Shown here piece by piece: positions 27,776 to 37,063 of a stretch of DNA of 64,000 nt. Source of the DNA: CAVSWT01 sp963777515 (GTDB taxonomy: Bacteria; Bacteroidota; Ignavibacteria; Ignavibacteriales; Ignavibacteriaceae). The notes under the pieces are model-generated. The model worked only from the letters and a program-made list of their open reading frames with translations, made no database searches and was not told the origin of the DNA. The stretch's first letter is position 1. Each line of letters begins with the position of its first letter. The DNA is taken from contig CAVZQU010000021.1 in assembly GCA_963777515.1 (NCBI GenBank), positions 124,001-188,000 of the forward strand, written 5' to 3'. A program made the translations under genes and the position numbers.

Positions 27776-28381
27776 TTAAACAATAATTTTTCTTGAACCC
27801 GGTTTAACAAGGGGAATTCCTTCTTTACATATTGGACACTCATCTTTTAAATAAGATATAACATCCATTTTCATGGCACTGATTTGCGGGTAACCAAAAT
27901 CAACTTTGCCGTTGCTTCTGTCCACAATAAAACCTACGCCAACAACTTCTGCATTATTTTGTTTTACTATTTCAATAGTTTCAAATACGGAACCTCCGGT
28001 AGTAACAACATCTTCACAGACTAAAACTTTTTCTCCAGGTTCTAAGCTGAATCCCCTTCTTAAGGTTAGACTTTTGTCTTCTCTTTCAGCAAAGATAAAT
28101 CTTTTATTTAATTGACGCGCTACTTCTTGTCCTACCACAATTCCGCCAATAGCGGGTGCTATGACGGTATCAATTTCAAAATCTTTAAATTTATTTGCAA
28201 TTATTTTACACACCATTTCTGTATACTGCGGATACTGTAAAACTTTTGCACATTGAAAATAAAAATTACTGTGCCTGCCGGAAGTAAGTAAAAAATGCCC
28301 TTCAAGTAAGGCCCCGGTTTGTTGAAATATTTTTAACAGTTCATTACCCCCTGATAATGAACTGTCATTCTTCGAGTTCAT
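27776..28381 (-). CDS. pyrE: orotate phosphoribosyltransferase
   Basis: About 201 residues; joins orotate to PRPP in pyrimidine synthesis. The PRPP-binding signature is KVLVCEDVVTTGGSVFETI; the orotate-site segments GHFLLTSGRHSNFYFQCAKV and APAIGGIVVGQEVARQL are present, and the C-terminal DECPICKEGIPLVKPGSRKI is the extension seen in this branch of OPRTases. I place the start at ATG 28381, with GGAGG nine bases upstream, so it overlaps the end of the TPR gene (stop at 28365), which suggests coupled translation. A longer in-frame extension of 14 codons within the TPR gene is unlikely. Confidence 0.95.
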   Translation of the reverse strand: MNSKNDSSLSGGNELLKIFQQTGALLEGHFLLTSGRHSNFYFQCAKVLQYPQYTEMVCKIIANKFKDFEIDTVIAPAIGGIVVGQEVARQLNKRFIFAEREDKSLTLRRGFSLEPGEKVLVCEDVVTTGGSVFETIEIVKQNNAEVVGVGFIVDRSNGKVDFGYPQISAMKMDVISYLKDECPICKEGIPLVKPGSRKIIV

Positions 28382-28676
28382 CAAGAAAATCCTCCATTTC
28401 TTTTGCTGCATGTTTATCGCCAACTTCTTTGGCGATTTCGATTCCTTTTAAATATAATTTTTTAGCATCATCAATGTGATTATTTTTTTCTTTTAATTGA
28501 GCATATTGCATATAAACTGGAACATACTTCGGATCTGTTTCTAAAAGTTTCATACAATATTCTTCAGCTTTTGCATAGTCTTTTATCGAAATATATTCTA
28601 AAGCAATTCCATACATTACAAATGAATCAATCGGATTCTTTACATGCAGTTCCAACAGTCCTTCCAGACGGTTCAT
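28365..28676 (-). CDS. TPR-repeat protein, 103 residues
   Basis: A small cytoplasmic helical-repeat protein. Residues 1-100 form about two and a half tetratricopeptide repeats: FVMYGIALEYISIKDYAKAE, YVPVYMQYAQLKEKNNHID with DAKKLYLKGIEIA, ending in an acidic tail (MEDFLDELEE). TPR modules mediate protein contacts and carry no enzymatic function. The gene begins two bases after the stop of the pterin dehydratase gene and overlaps pyrE, so the three form a tight operon; its partner cannot be deduced. Confidence 0.8.
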   Translation of the reverse strand: MNRLEGLLELHVKNPIDSFVMYGIALEYISIKDYAKAEEYCMKLLETDPKYVPVYMQYAQLKEKNNHIDDAKKLYLKGIEIAKEVGDKHAAKEMEDFLDELEE

Positions 28677-28678
28677 AA

Positions 28679-28957
28679 TTATATACTCTCTACTTTATTT
28701 GCTAATTCGAAATCTTTTTTGGTTATACCATTTTCACTATGAGTTGAGACAGAAATTTTTACTTTGTTCCATGAATGTAAAAATATATCCGGATGATGAT
28801 CCATCTTTTCGGCAATTTCCCCAACTTTGTTTACAAAGCCTAATGCTTCGTTAAAATCTTTTAATTGAAATTCTTTCTCAATTTCTTTGCTGTTATAATT
28901 CCAGCCTTTAACTTTGGTTAAATTTTGTCTTATTTCATCTTTACTTAAAGCAGCCAT
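28679..28957 (-). CDS. phhB: pterin-4a-carbinolamine dehydratase
   Basis: A 92-residue enzyme that dehydrates 4a-hydroxytetrahydropterin. The active-site histidines are in EKMDHHPDIFLHSWNKV, with the second strand KISVSTHSENGITKKDFELA carrying a conserved TH and D. Length is normal for the family. In many bacteria it partners phenylalanine hydroxylase, but no hydroxylase is encoded nearby; a role in other pterin chemistry is also possible. It is the first gene of an operon with the TPR protein and pyrE, and lies just after the terminator of clpC. Confidence 0.93.
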   Translation of the reverse strand: MAALSKDEIRQNLTKVKGWNYNSKEIEKEFQLKDFNEALGFVNKVGEIAEKMDHHPDIFLHSWNKVKISVSTHSENGITKKDFELANKVESI

Positions 28958-29002
28958 AATTCCTCCGTCATTTCGTTAACATAAATTACCGTCAAAATTA
29001 AT

Positions 29003-29038
29003 TAAAAAAAAAGCGTATTAAAAATAATACGCTTTTTT
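29003..29038. terminator. bidirectional Rho-independent terminator
   Basis: GCGTATTA (29013-29020), 4-base loop, TAATACGC (29025-29032), flanked by an A-run on the left and six T on the right, so it can work in either direction. It sits directly after clpC on the minus strand and upstream of phhB. Confidence 0.9.
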
Positions 29039-29065
29039 AGATGAGATAGATCAATTTTTTTGAAT

Positions 29066-31567
29066 TTAATTATCCTGATCCGTCTTTTGTTTTGTTTCAT
29101 CAGACAAATGCATTTCTGCTTCTTCAGAAGTAAAAATTAATTCATCTGCTTTTTCAGGATGTCTGGCAATTATTTTAGTACCATCTTTGAATGATCCTCT
29201 AAGTATTTCTTCTGCCAGCGGATCTTCAACATATTTTTGAATTGCTCTTCTTAATGGCCTGGCTCCAAATTTTTGGTCAAATCCTTTATCAACCAAAAAT
29301 TCTTTAGCAGACTGGTCAAGATCAAGCTCCATTTTATTTTCACGAATATTCTTTAACAATTCCTGTATTTCAATGTCAATAATTTGAAGAATATCTTCCC
29401 TTTCAAGATTTCTAAACACAATTGTTTCATCAATTCTATTTAGGAACTCAGGGTTAAATAATTTTCTCATTGCATCTTCAACAGTGCTCTTTAAGCTTGA
29501 GTATTTATCCGCCATAGATTCACCGCCAAATCCGAAAGATCCAATATTCTTAATTTCCTTTGTTCCGATATTTGAAGTCATAATGATGATTGTATTTCTA
29601 AAGTCAACTCTTCTTCCAAAGCTGTCTGTCAAAATACCGTCATCGAGAACTTGAAGAAGTATACTGAAAATATCCGGATGTGCTTTTTCAATTTCATCAA
29701 AAAGAACAACAGAATAAGGCCTTCTTCTAACTTTTTCAGTTAACTGACCACCTTCTTCATAACCAACATATCCGGGAGGGGCACCAACCAATCTAGACAA
29801 GGAGAATTTCTCCATGTATTCACTCATATCAATTCTAATTAGTGCATTTTCCGAATCAAACAAATATCGGGCTAACACCTTGCACAGCTCTGTTTTTCCA
29901 ACACCGGTTGGACCTAAGAAAATGAAGCTGCCTATCGGCCGGTTAGCATTTTTCAATCCGGCACGGGTTCTTCTAATTGCCTTGGATAGCTTTCCAACTG
30001 CTTCATCCTGACCAACAATTTGTTTCTTTAAAGATTCAGCCATCTTTAAAAGCTTTTCAGATTCAGTTTGAGCAACCCTATTAACAGGAATACCTGTCAT
30101 CATTGCAACTACAGTGGCTATATCTTCTTCGTTTACGTCATAAATAATATCTTTGGTTCTTGCTTCCCATTCACGTTTAGCAATTTCCAAATCCGATTGA
30201 AGATTTCGCTCTTTATCACGAAGTCTTGCAGCTTCTTCGTAATCCTGCTTTTTAACTACCTGGGCTTTTTCCTGCCTAACCTTTTCAATGTCGGATTCAA
30301 GATCAAGCACATCCTGCGGGACTTCAAAATTACCCATGTGTACCCTAGAACCGGCTTCATCTATTACATCAATTGCTTTATCAGGTAAATGCCTGTCCGT
30401 AATGTAACGGTTGCTTAATTTTACAGAAGATTCAATTGCATCTTTCGAATATTTAACATGATGATGCTGCTCATATTTAAATTTGATATTATCTAAAATC
30501 ATTATAGTTTCTTCATAACTTGGCGGTTCAACCATAACTTTTTGGAAACGTCTATCAAGCGCTCCATCTGTTTCAATATATTTTCTATATTCATCCAGTG
30601 TAGTTGCACCGATACATTGAATGTCGCCCCTGGCAAGAGCAGGTTTGAACATGTTTGAAGCATCGAGTGAACCTGATGCTCCGCCGGCTCCAACTATAGT
30701 ATGAAGCTCATCTATAAATAAAATAACATCACTTGCTTTTTCAAGCTCATTCATTAAAGCTTTCATTCTCTCTTCAAACTGTCCACGGTATTTAGTTCCG
30801 GCAACCAACCCTGCTAAATCCAATGTAACAACTCTTTTTTCCTGGAGTATTCTTGGCACTTTCTTTTGAATTATTCTCAAAGCAAGTCCTTCAGCAATTG
30901 CAGTTTTACCTACACCAGGCTCACCAATCAATACCGGGTTATTCTTTTTTCTTCTACTAAGAATTTGAGCAACACGTTCAATTTCTTTTTCTCGTCCAAC
31001 AACTGGATCTAACTTATCTTCTCCGGCAAGTTTTGTTAAGTCTCTTCCAAAATTATCGAGCACAGGGGTTTTTGTCCGCTCTACTTTTTTATCAGGAGCC
31101 GGAACCTGTCCGCCTGTTTCTTTTGGATTTTTGCTCGAAAGCATTGCATTCAATTCTGATCTTGCATTATCATAAGTAACATTGAATTGCTGTAGAATTT
31201 GAGTAGCAATATTGTCTTCATCTCTTAATAAAGAGAGCAGCAAATGTTCTGTTCCAATTACATCTGCTTTATAAATCTTTGATTCAATTTGAGTAATCTT
31301 TAATACTTTTTCAGCCTGTTTAGTTAAAGGAATATTGCCGATTGTTAATGTTCCGCCTGAAGTTCTCACCGTATCTTCAATTGCTTTTTTAAGTTTCATT
31401 AAATCGCAATCAAGATTACGCAGAATTCTAACGGCAACTCCCTGCCCTTCTCTTATGATACCTAACAGTAAATGCTCGGTACCGATATAATCATGACCAA
31501 GCCTCAGAGCTTCTTCACGGCTTAATCTTATTACATCCTGCAGCCTATCAGAAAAATTTCCATCCAT
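29066..31567 (-). CDS. clpC: ClpC-type AAA+ unfoldase (ATP-dependent Clp protease regulatory subunit)
   Basis: An 833-residue cytoplasmic HSP100 chaperone that unfolds proteins for ClpP. The N-terminal double Clp-N repeat (GHDYIGTEHLLLGI, VIGTEHLLLSLLRDED), first AAA domain with Walker A GEPGVGKTAIAEG, a middle UVR-like coiled segment (KQDYEEAARLRDKERNLQ), and second AAA domain with GPTGVGKTELCKV and DRHLP/GFGG regions. The ClpP-binding loop lies near GSFGFGGES. Length is normal. clpP is not in the window. No certain CtsR or CIRCE operator is seen upstream. Confidence 0.97.
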   Translation of the reverse strand: MDGNFSDRLQDVIRLSREEALRLGHDYIGTEHLLLGIIREGQGVAVRILRNLDCDLMKLKKAIEDTVRTSGGTLTIGNIPLTKQAEKVLKITQIESKIYKADVIGTEHLLLSLLRDEDNIATQILQQFNVTYDNARSELNAMLSSKNPKETGGQVPAPDKKVERTKTPVLDNFGRDLTKLAGEDKLDPVVGREKEIERVAQILSRRKKNNPVLIGEPGVGKTAIAEGLALRIIQKKVPRILQEKRVVTLDLAGLVAGTKYRGQFEERMKALMNELEKASDVILFIDELHTIVGAGGASGSLDASNMFKPALARGDIQCIGATTLDEYRKYIETDGALDRRFQKVMVEPPSYEETIMILDNIKFKYEQHHHVKYSKDAIESSVKLSNRYITDRHLPDKAIDVIDEAGSRVHMGNFEVPQDVLDLESDIEKVRQEKAQVVKKQDYEEAARLRDKERNLQSDLEIAKREWEARTKDIIYDVNEEDIATVVAMMTGIPVNRVAQTESEKLLKMAESLKKQIVGQDEAVGKLSKAIRRTRAGLKNANRPIGSFIFLGPTGVGKTELCKVLARYLFDSENALIRIDMSEYMEKFSLSRLVGAPPGYVGYEEGGQLTEKVRRRPYSVVLFDEIEKAHPDIFSILLQVLDDGILTDSFGRRVDFRNTIIIMTSNIGTKEIKNIGSFGFGGESMADKYSSLKSTVEDAMRKLFNPEFLNRIDETIVFRNLEREDILQIIDIEIQELLKNIRENKMELDLDQSAKEFLVDKGFDQKFGARPLRRAIQKYVEDPLAEEILRGSFKDGTKIIARHPEKADELIFTSEEAEMHLSDETKQKTDQDN

Positions 31568-32151
31568 AACATTTTCCTATTTTAATAAAATTCTAAATTG
31601 TAAAAATTTAATTTCTTTTTAATTTTAACGAAAAGAGTGATAAAACACTGTTATTTAATTAAGTGCTAATATATAAATTGCCACCTCTTCAATCAAGATA
31701 GCTAAAATTCAATCAATTAACCAATATTTATAATAATTAGCTTTATAGTATACTTAAAGTAAAGAGACAATACATTAGAGTCAAATTTCTTCAAAAAGAT
31801 GCACTTTCTCTTTTTTCTAAATCATATAATGAAATATCCGACTAAGAATATTAGAATAAGTACCATTTTTAATAAATTTTTGTAACTTTTCTGTTACATT
31901 AAAATTTGTTTTAAATATTATCGAGTCTGAAATCATAAGAAAAACAACTATTATACCAATCATCTAAATTCTTTTTTCAGCTTATAAATAAACATTCTTT
32001 ACTTGATACAATGCGCAGATTAGCATTTCAAAATAAATTATTAATATTTTTAATAAAAAGTAGACTTATACTTTTAACTTACTTAATTTGCTAAAAAAAT
32101 TTTTACGAATTGGAAAAATTGAAACATTAATTTCAATAGGGAGATAAATAA
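31568..32151. other. 584-base divergent intergenic region between clpC and floA
   Basis: No gene is evident. The region is A+T-rich and must hold the promoters of clpC (leftward) and floA (rightward). I see AGGGAG just before the floA ATG. No clear CIRCE or CtsR operator and no riboswitch were found; GTGCTAA near 31660 is a half-site only. Confidence 0.6.
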
Positions 32152-33141
32152 ATGGAAGCAATTACCGGCCTTTCTCTTGTAATAATAGTCATCATCATCT
32201 TTCTACTGATAGTCTTCTTCTATTTCATTCCTATCGGATTGTTTATAACAGCTTACTTTTCAGGAGTAAAAGTAAAAATATTTAAAGATTTAGTTGGAAT
32301 GAGATTGAGGAAAGTCCCTCCTGTTGTAATTGTTAGAAGCATGATTACAGCAACAAAAGCAGGATTAACAGTTGAGCAGGGAAAATTAGAAGCACACTAT
32401 CTTGCAGGCGGTAATGTTAACAAAGTGATAAATGCATTAGTTTCAGCAGACAAAGCTAATTTAGGATTAACATTCGAACGTGCTACCGCAATTGACCTTG
32501 CAGGTAGAGATGTTCTTGAAGCTGTTAAGATGTCGGTTATTCCAAAAGTAATTGAAACACCGGTGGTAGCAGCTGTGGCTAAGGATGGAATCCAGTTAAA
32601 AGCTATAGCAAGAATAACAGTACGTGCGAACATAGACAGGTTGGTTGGTGGCGCAGGTGAAGCAACAATTTTAGCAAGAGTTGGAGAAGGAATTGTTTCT
32701 ACAATTGGTTCAAGCGATAATCATAAGCAAGTACTGGAAAATCCGGATAGAATTTCTAAAAGCGTTTTAGCAAAAGGCCTTGATTCAGGTACAGCTTTCG
32801 AAATTTTATCAATTGATATTGCGGACGTAGATATTGGCCAAAATATCGGTGCTATTCTTCAAACAGACCAAGCAGAAGCAGATTTGAAAGTTGCAAGAGC
32901 AAAAGCTGAAGAAAGACGTGCGGCCGCTGTTGCACTTGAACAAGAAATGGTTGCAGAAGTTGCTAAGCAGAGAGCAAGAGTTGTTGAAGCTGAAGCCGAG
33001 GTTCCAAAAGCTATGGCAGATGCATTCCGTTCAGGAAACTTAGGGATTATGGATTATTATAATATGAAAAATATTCAAGCTGATACAGATATGAGAGATT
33101 CAATTTCAAAACCTGATAAGAAAAAAGATACTGAACAATAA
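32152..33141 (+). CDS. floA: flotillin-like protein FloA
   Basis: A 329-residue membrane-microdomain scaffold. An N-terminal hydrophobic hairpin (about residues 5-35, TGLSLVIIVIIIFLLIVFFY and IPIGLFITAYF) is followed by the SPFH/FloA domain with segments VGMRLRKVPPVVIVRSMITA, EGIVSTIGSSDNHKQVLENP and a Glu/Ala-rich coiled region (AEERRAAAVALEQEMVAEV). Length matches Bacillus FloA (about 330). The gene opens a unit of three overlapping genes: its stop TAA overlaps the start of the next gene. FloA helps organise protein complexes and secretion in the membrane. Confidence 0.95.
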   Translation: MEAITGLSLVIIVIIIFLLIVFFYFIPIGLFITAYFSGVKVKIFKDLVGMRLRKVPPVVIVRSMITATKAGLTVEQGKLEAHYLAGGNVNKVINALVSADKANLGLTFERATAIDLAGRDVLEAVKMSVIPKVIETPVVAAVAKDGIQLKAIARITVRANIDRLVGGAGEATILARVGEGIVSTIGSSDNHKQVLENPDRISKSVLAKGLDSGTAFEILSIDIADVDIGQNIGAILQTDQAEADLKVARAKAEERRAAAVALEQEMVAEVAKQRARVVEAEAEVPKAMADAFRSGNLGIMDYYNMKNIQADTDMRDSISKPDKKKDTEQ

Positions 33142-33776
33142 TGGATGATTTTTTTAAATTTTTAATTTGGGCTATAATTATTATTAGCTTCTTCAGCAGT
33201 TTCTTTAAAAAAGATAAGGGGAAGAAAACACCTTCCCCACCGCAAAGAAAACCTAATTATCAAGATAGAGACAGGACAACAGCTTATCCTCAAACTTCTT
33301 CTACAACTATGGATTCTGATCGAAACGATATTTTCAAGGAAATTGAAAAATTATTTAAGACAGAAAATACTCCCTCTGCACCAACTATTCCACAGGAGGA
33401 AAGAACTACAACTAAAAGCCAGACTGCTATAGAAAAATCGCAAGCAAAAGTTGCTTATAATAACAAAAAAAGTATGGATAAGATGGATGAAGAGTGGCAT
33501 GAAGAAACAAGCAGTGAACATACATTGGAGACGAATTGGGATAAAGAAAGAAAAAAAATTGCCGAACAGGATAAAAAAGTAGACTCACAGATTGAAGCCG
33601 AAGCAAAAAGATTTGAGAAATTTTTACAACAGGAAGAAAAACTTGATAGTATTGTTTTAAAAACCATAAAAGAAAGATTAAGACACCCTCAAAGCTTAAA
33701 AGAATTTATTGTAATATCAGAGATTATTGGAAAACCTTTTAGTAAGAGAGGAAGGAAAAGAACAACGTTTAGATGA
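33141..33776 (+). CDS. membrane-anchored hypothetical protein, FloA-linked
   Basis: A 211-residue protein with one N-terminal membrane segment (FLIWAIIIISFFSSFF), a long charged low-complexity middle rich in Lys, Glu, Thr and Pro (about residues 25-170), and a short conserved-looking end: PQSLKEFIVISEIIGKPFSK, ending in a basic tail GRKRTTFR. That kind of C-terminus (an LxEFIVxSEILG-like helix) recurs in hypothetical proteins of this superphylum next to floA, from general familiarity rather than a search. It overlaps floA (TAATG) and the helicase gene (ATGA), so translation is coupled in both directions. Confidence 0.65.
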   Translation: MDDFFKFLIWAIIIISFFSSFFKKDKGKKTPSPPQRKPNYQDRDRTTAYPQTSSTTMDSDRNDIFKEIEKLFKTENTPSAPTIPQEERTTTKSQTAIEKSQAKVAYNNKKSMDKMDEEWHEETSSEHTLETNWDKERKKIAEQDKKVDSQIEAEAKRFEKFLQQEEKLDSIVLKTIKERLRHPQSLKEFIVISEIIGKPFSKRGRKRTTFR

Positions 33777-35781
33777 ATCAAAAAAAATACAAGCTAAAAA
33801 GATTACACGAAACGGGCTTAATAAAGAAAAGTATTGACGAAGCCCGTTTTGTTATTAATTACAAAGAAGAATTAAACAATGCACAATATGAAGCCGCTTC
33901 CGCTGTTGATGGGGCTTATTTAATTATTGCAGGCGCAGGAACAGGCAAAACTCGAACTTTAGTTTACCGTGTTGCTCGACTTGTTGAAATGGGTTATGAC
34001 CCAAAGTCAATTTTGCTGTTGACCTTTACACGAAAAGCAGCAAACGAGATGATGAATCGGGCTTCTATTTTATTAGATAACCGCTGCTCAAAAATTCTTG
34101 GCGGAACTTTTCATTCATTTGCAAATTTAACTCTTCGTAAATATTCAAAAGCCGCCGGACTTGATCCTTCTTTTACAATCCTTGATCAAGGAGATTGTGA
34201 AGATGTAATAAATTTAATACGTTCACAAGCAGGATTAATCAGCAAAGAAAAAAGATTTCCAAATAAGCAAACACTTAATAAAGTTTTCAGCTTGCATGTA
34301 AATACAGGAAGAAGAATAGAAGAAATTATTGAAGAAAGCTATCCCCATTTTCTTGAGCAGATTGACAAAATTTTAGATATTCAAAAAATATTTACTGAAT
34401 ATAAAAGAAGAAACAATCTTCTTGATTACGATGATCTCCTGGTTTACCTAAAACATTTTTTATACAACTTAAATCCAAGTACAAAAGCAATTCTCCATTC
34501 AATTAAGTTTGTAATGGTTGATGAATACCAGGATACTAACAAACTTCAAGCTGATATTGTTTTGGGACTCACACAGCTGAACAAAAATATTATGGTCGTG
34601 GGAGATGACTCGCAGGCAATTTATTCTTTTAGAGGTGCAAGCTTTAAAAATATAATAGAATTCCCAAAGCTATTTGATAATGTAAAAATAATTAACTAGA
34701 AGAAAATTACAGAAGCATTCAGCCGGTTTTGGATTTTACAAATCATATTATAAAAAACTCAATTGAAAAATATGATAAGAAACTTTTTACAAGGAAACCC
34801 GGTGGAGCGCTTCCACAGATAATTGCAGCATCTACAGAAAATTTGCAATCGAAATTTATAGTTGAAAAAATTTTAGACTTAAGAGAAGAAGGGGTTCCAT
34901 TAAAAGATATTGCAGTACTTTTCCGCTCTTCATTTTTTTCATTTGATCTGGAAATAGAATTAACTAAAGCAAATATTCCATTTCAGAAATTCGGCGGAAT
35001 GAAGTTTGTAGAAACCGCGCATATTAAAGATGTACTTGCTTTTCTAAGAATTGCGTCAAATCCAAAAGATGTTGTAAGCTGGTACCGTGTTTTACTTTTA
35101 CATGAAGGTGTAGGGCCAAAAACTGCACAGAAAATATTGGATGAATTGGCAACCGCACGATTAACAATTAAAGCTAATCCGGATTCTCTTCCTCAATTTA
35201 AATACAATGATAAAATTGTAAATCTCTTTAACTTGCTTTATAAATTACATACTGACAAGACTCTTCCCTCTGAAAAACTACAATTGGTTTTGGATTATTA
35301 CAATCCGCTATTCAAAGATAAATATGATGATTTTAATAAGAGACGAAAAGATTTAGACATCTTTCAAAACATTACTGAAAAGTATAAATCACTTGATAGT
35401 CTTTTAGCTGATATGGCAATAGAACCGATTATCGACAGCGTAATTGATGTTGAAGCTACAGACAAAGAAGATGAATATGTTACGCTTTCTACAATTCATT
35501 CTGCCAAAGGATTAGAGTGGCATTCCGTATTTATAATTCATGCTGTGGAAGGATTTTTCCCGTCAAGCCGTTCAGTTGAAAATATAGAATCGCTTGAAGA
35601 AGAAAGAAGATTAATGTATGTAGCCTCCACACGAGCAAAGCAAAACTTATTTGTAACCTATCCAATGAACTTATTTGACCGTGAAGCCGGAATGACTCTT
35701 TCAAAACCTTCGCGCTTTATATCCGAATTAAATTCAGATTTAGCAGAAGGCTGGCTGTTGGATGAAGAAGATAATTTTTAA
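33773..35781 (+). CDS. uvrD: UvrD/PcrA-type ATP-dependent DNA helicase, frameshifted
   Basis: About 669 residues, a superfamily 1A 3'-5' helicase for DNA repair. Walker A is AGAGTGKTRTL (near residue 53), motif II VMVDEYQDTN, motif III GDDSQAIYSFRGA; the second half has STIHSAKGLEWHSVF and EEERRLMYVASTRAKQ, the last helicase motifs. The gene is split at about 34697: after NVKIIN a stop TAG appears. Inserting one T gives INLEENYRSIQPVLDF, restoring the conserved motif IV (LEENYRS) without altering either side. So the break is a single missing base in a strongly conserved position and is most simply a sequencing error. Start ATG at 33773 overlaps the previous stop. Confidence 0.9.
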
Positions 35782-35810
35782 CTGTTAAAATTTGACGCTA
35801 GTTTTCTTTT

Positions 35811-35846
35811 AAAATAAAAAAGCCGGAAGAGCAATCTACCGGCTTT
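35811..35846 (-). terminator. Rho-independent terminator for secF
   Basis: On the minus strand the stem is AAAGCCGG/CCGGCTTT (35839-35846 with 35819-35826), followed by a T-rich run (35811-35821). It lies between the convergent helicase and secF genes. On the plus strand the T-run is short, so it mainly ends secDF transcription. Confidence 0.8.
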
Positions 35847-35867
35847 GATTTCTTAGAAAACTAAAAT

Positions 35868-37007
35868 TTAGAACTGAACTTTTTTCTTTGTTTTATATGC
35901 ATACTCTAATACCAATGCACTTGCAACAAATATTGATGAATAAGTACCTATAACAATACCAAAGAATAAAGTAAATGCAAATGCTCTTAATACTTCTCCG
36001 CCGAACAGCAGCAAAACTAAAACTGTTAATAAGGTTGTACCCCCGGTAAGAATTGTACGGCTCATAGTTCTGTTTATTGCCATATTCATAACTTCCATAA
36101 TGGGCATGGTTTTATGAATTTTTAAATATTCTCTTACTCTGTCAAATACAATAACGGTATCATTTATTGAATAACCAATAAGAGTTAAGAAGGCGGCAAC
36201 AATTGTTAAATCAATTTCCAGGTTAAGTCCGGGAATTACATTATACAAAACAGAATATAATCCCAGAGTTATCAAAACATCATGAAACAATGCTAGAACA
36301 GCACCAAAAGCAAATATAAATTTAAATCTAAATCCTAAATAAATCAGGATTACAACTAAGGATAAGAAAATTGCAATAACAGCATCTTCCTTAAGTTCTT
36401 TTCCTACTTTAGGGCCAACTTTTTCTTCCTTTAATACCACAAAAGGATTATCCTTTATTTTTTCCCTTAAGTTTTCTTTTATCCATGAACCAATGCTAAT
36501 ATTAGCTGTAGCTCTAGTGTTTGTTGGTTCTGCTGATTCTTCACTTAAATCAAAACCAGCTTTATTTAGATAACTGACAACTGCATTTGTTGTATCCGGG
36601 TTTGGGAATTGATAAGTAATTGATGTTGCCGATGAATCAACAATTTGCGCGTTTAAACCAGGAAAACCTTTTTGGATATTTGAATTTAGTAAAGCAACAA
36701 CTTTAGGGTAAATATTTGCGGGTAATTCCTGTAATTCTGTTTTAAATAAAATGCCATTTTCACCGCCGAAAGTTTTCAACTCTATATTACCGAGCCCTAA
36801 TCCCTCAACATCCTTTCTAATATCTGAAATACCTATTGCTTTATTAAATTGTAAAACAATCTCCGAACCGCCTTTGAAGTCTATTCCAAAAACTAAGCCC
36901 CGGAAAGCAATATTTATCATTCCCAACAAAAATAAACCAATGGAAATACTATAGAATATTTTCCTTTTGCCTAAAAAATCAAAATTTATATTTTCGAATA
37001 TTTGCAT
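35868..37007 (-). CDS. secF: protein translocase subunit SecF
   Basis: A 379-residue inner-membrane subunit that works with SecD in proton-driven export through SecYEG. It has six membrane segments: a first near residues 14-30 and a C-terminal block of five. The periplasmic part contains GLVFGIDFKGGSEIVLQF; the RND-type block has GYSINDTVIVFDRVREYL and RTILTGGTTLLTVLVLLLFGG. Here secF is separate and downstream of secD (56-base gap), unlike the fused secDF common in Bacteroidia. Confidence 0.96.
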   Translation of the reverse strand: MQIFENINFDFLGKRKIFYSISIGLFLLGMINIAFRGLVFGIDFKGGSEIVLQFNKAIGISDIRKDVEGLGLGNIELKTFGGENGILFKTELQELPANIYPKVVALLNSNIQKGFPGLNAQIVDSSATSITYQFPNPDTTNAVVSYLNKAGFDLSEESAEPTNTRATANISIGSWIKENLREKIKDNPFVVLKEEKVGPKVGKELKEDAVIAIFLSLVVILIYLGFRFKFIFAFGAVLALFHDVLITLGLYSVLYNVIPGLNLEIDLTIVAAFLTLIGYSINDTVIVFDRVREYLKIHKTMPIMEVMNMAINRTMSRTILTGGTTLLTVLVLLLFGGEVLRAFAFTLFFGIVIGTYSSIFVASALVLEYAYKTKKKVQF

Positions 37008-37063
37008 TTATGAATTTGCTCCTTTTGCACTAAACCATTATTAAGGAATAACCTTTTTAATTT

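Noticed and set aside
30068..30388. 106-codon plus-strand frame opposite clpC
   Set aside because: Antisense shadow of the highly conserved ClpC middle region.
31640..31810. Possible CIRCE or CtsR operator upstream of clpC
   Set aside because: Only a GTGCTAA half-site and a loose GTCAAA...TTCAAA pair are present; neither has the proper spacing.
34690..34730. Programmed ribosomal frameshift in the helicase gene
   Set aside because: No slippery heptamer or downstream structure is evident and one added base restores a conserved motif, so error or mutation is simpler.
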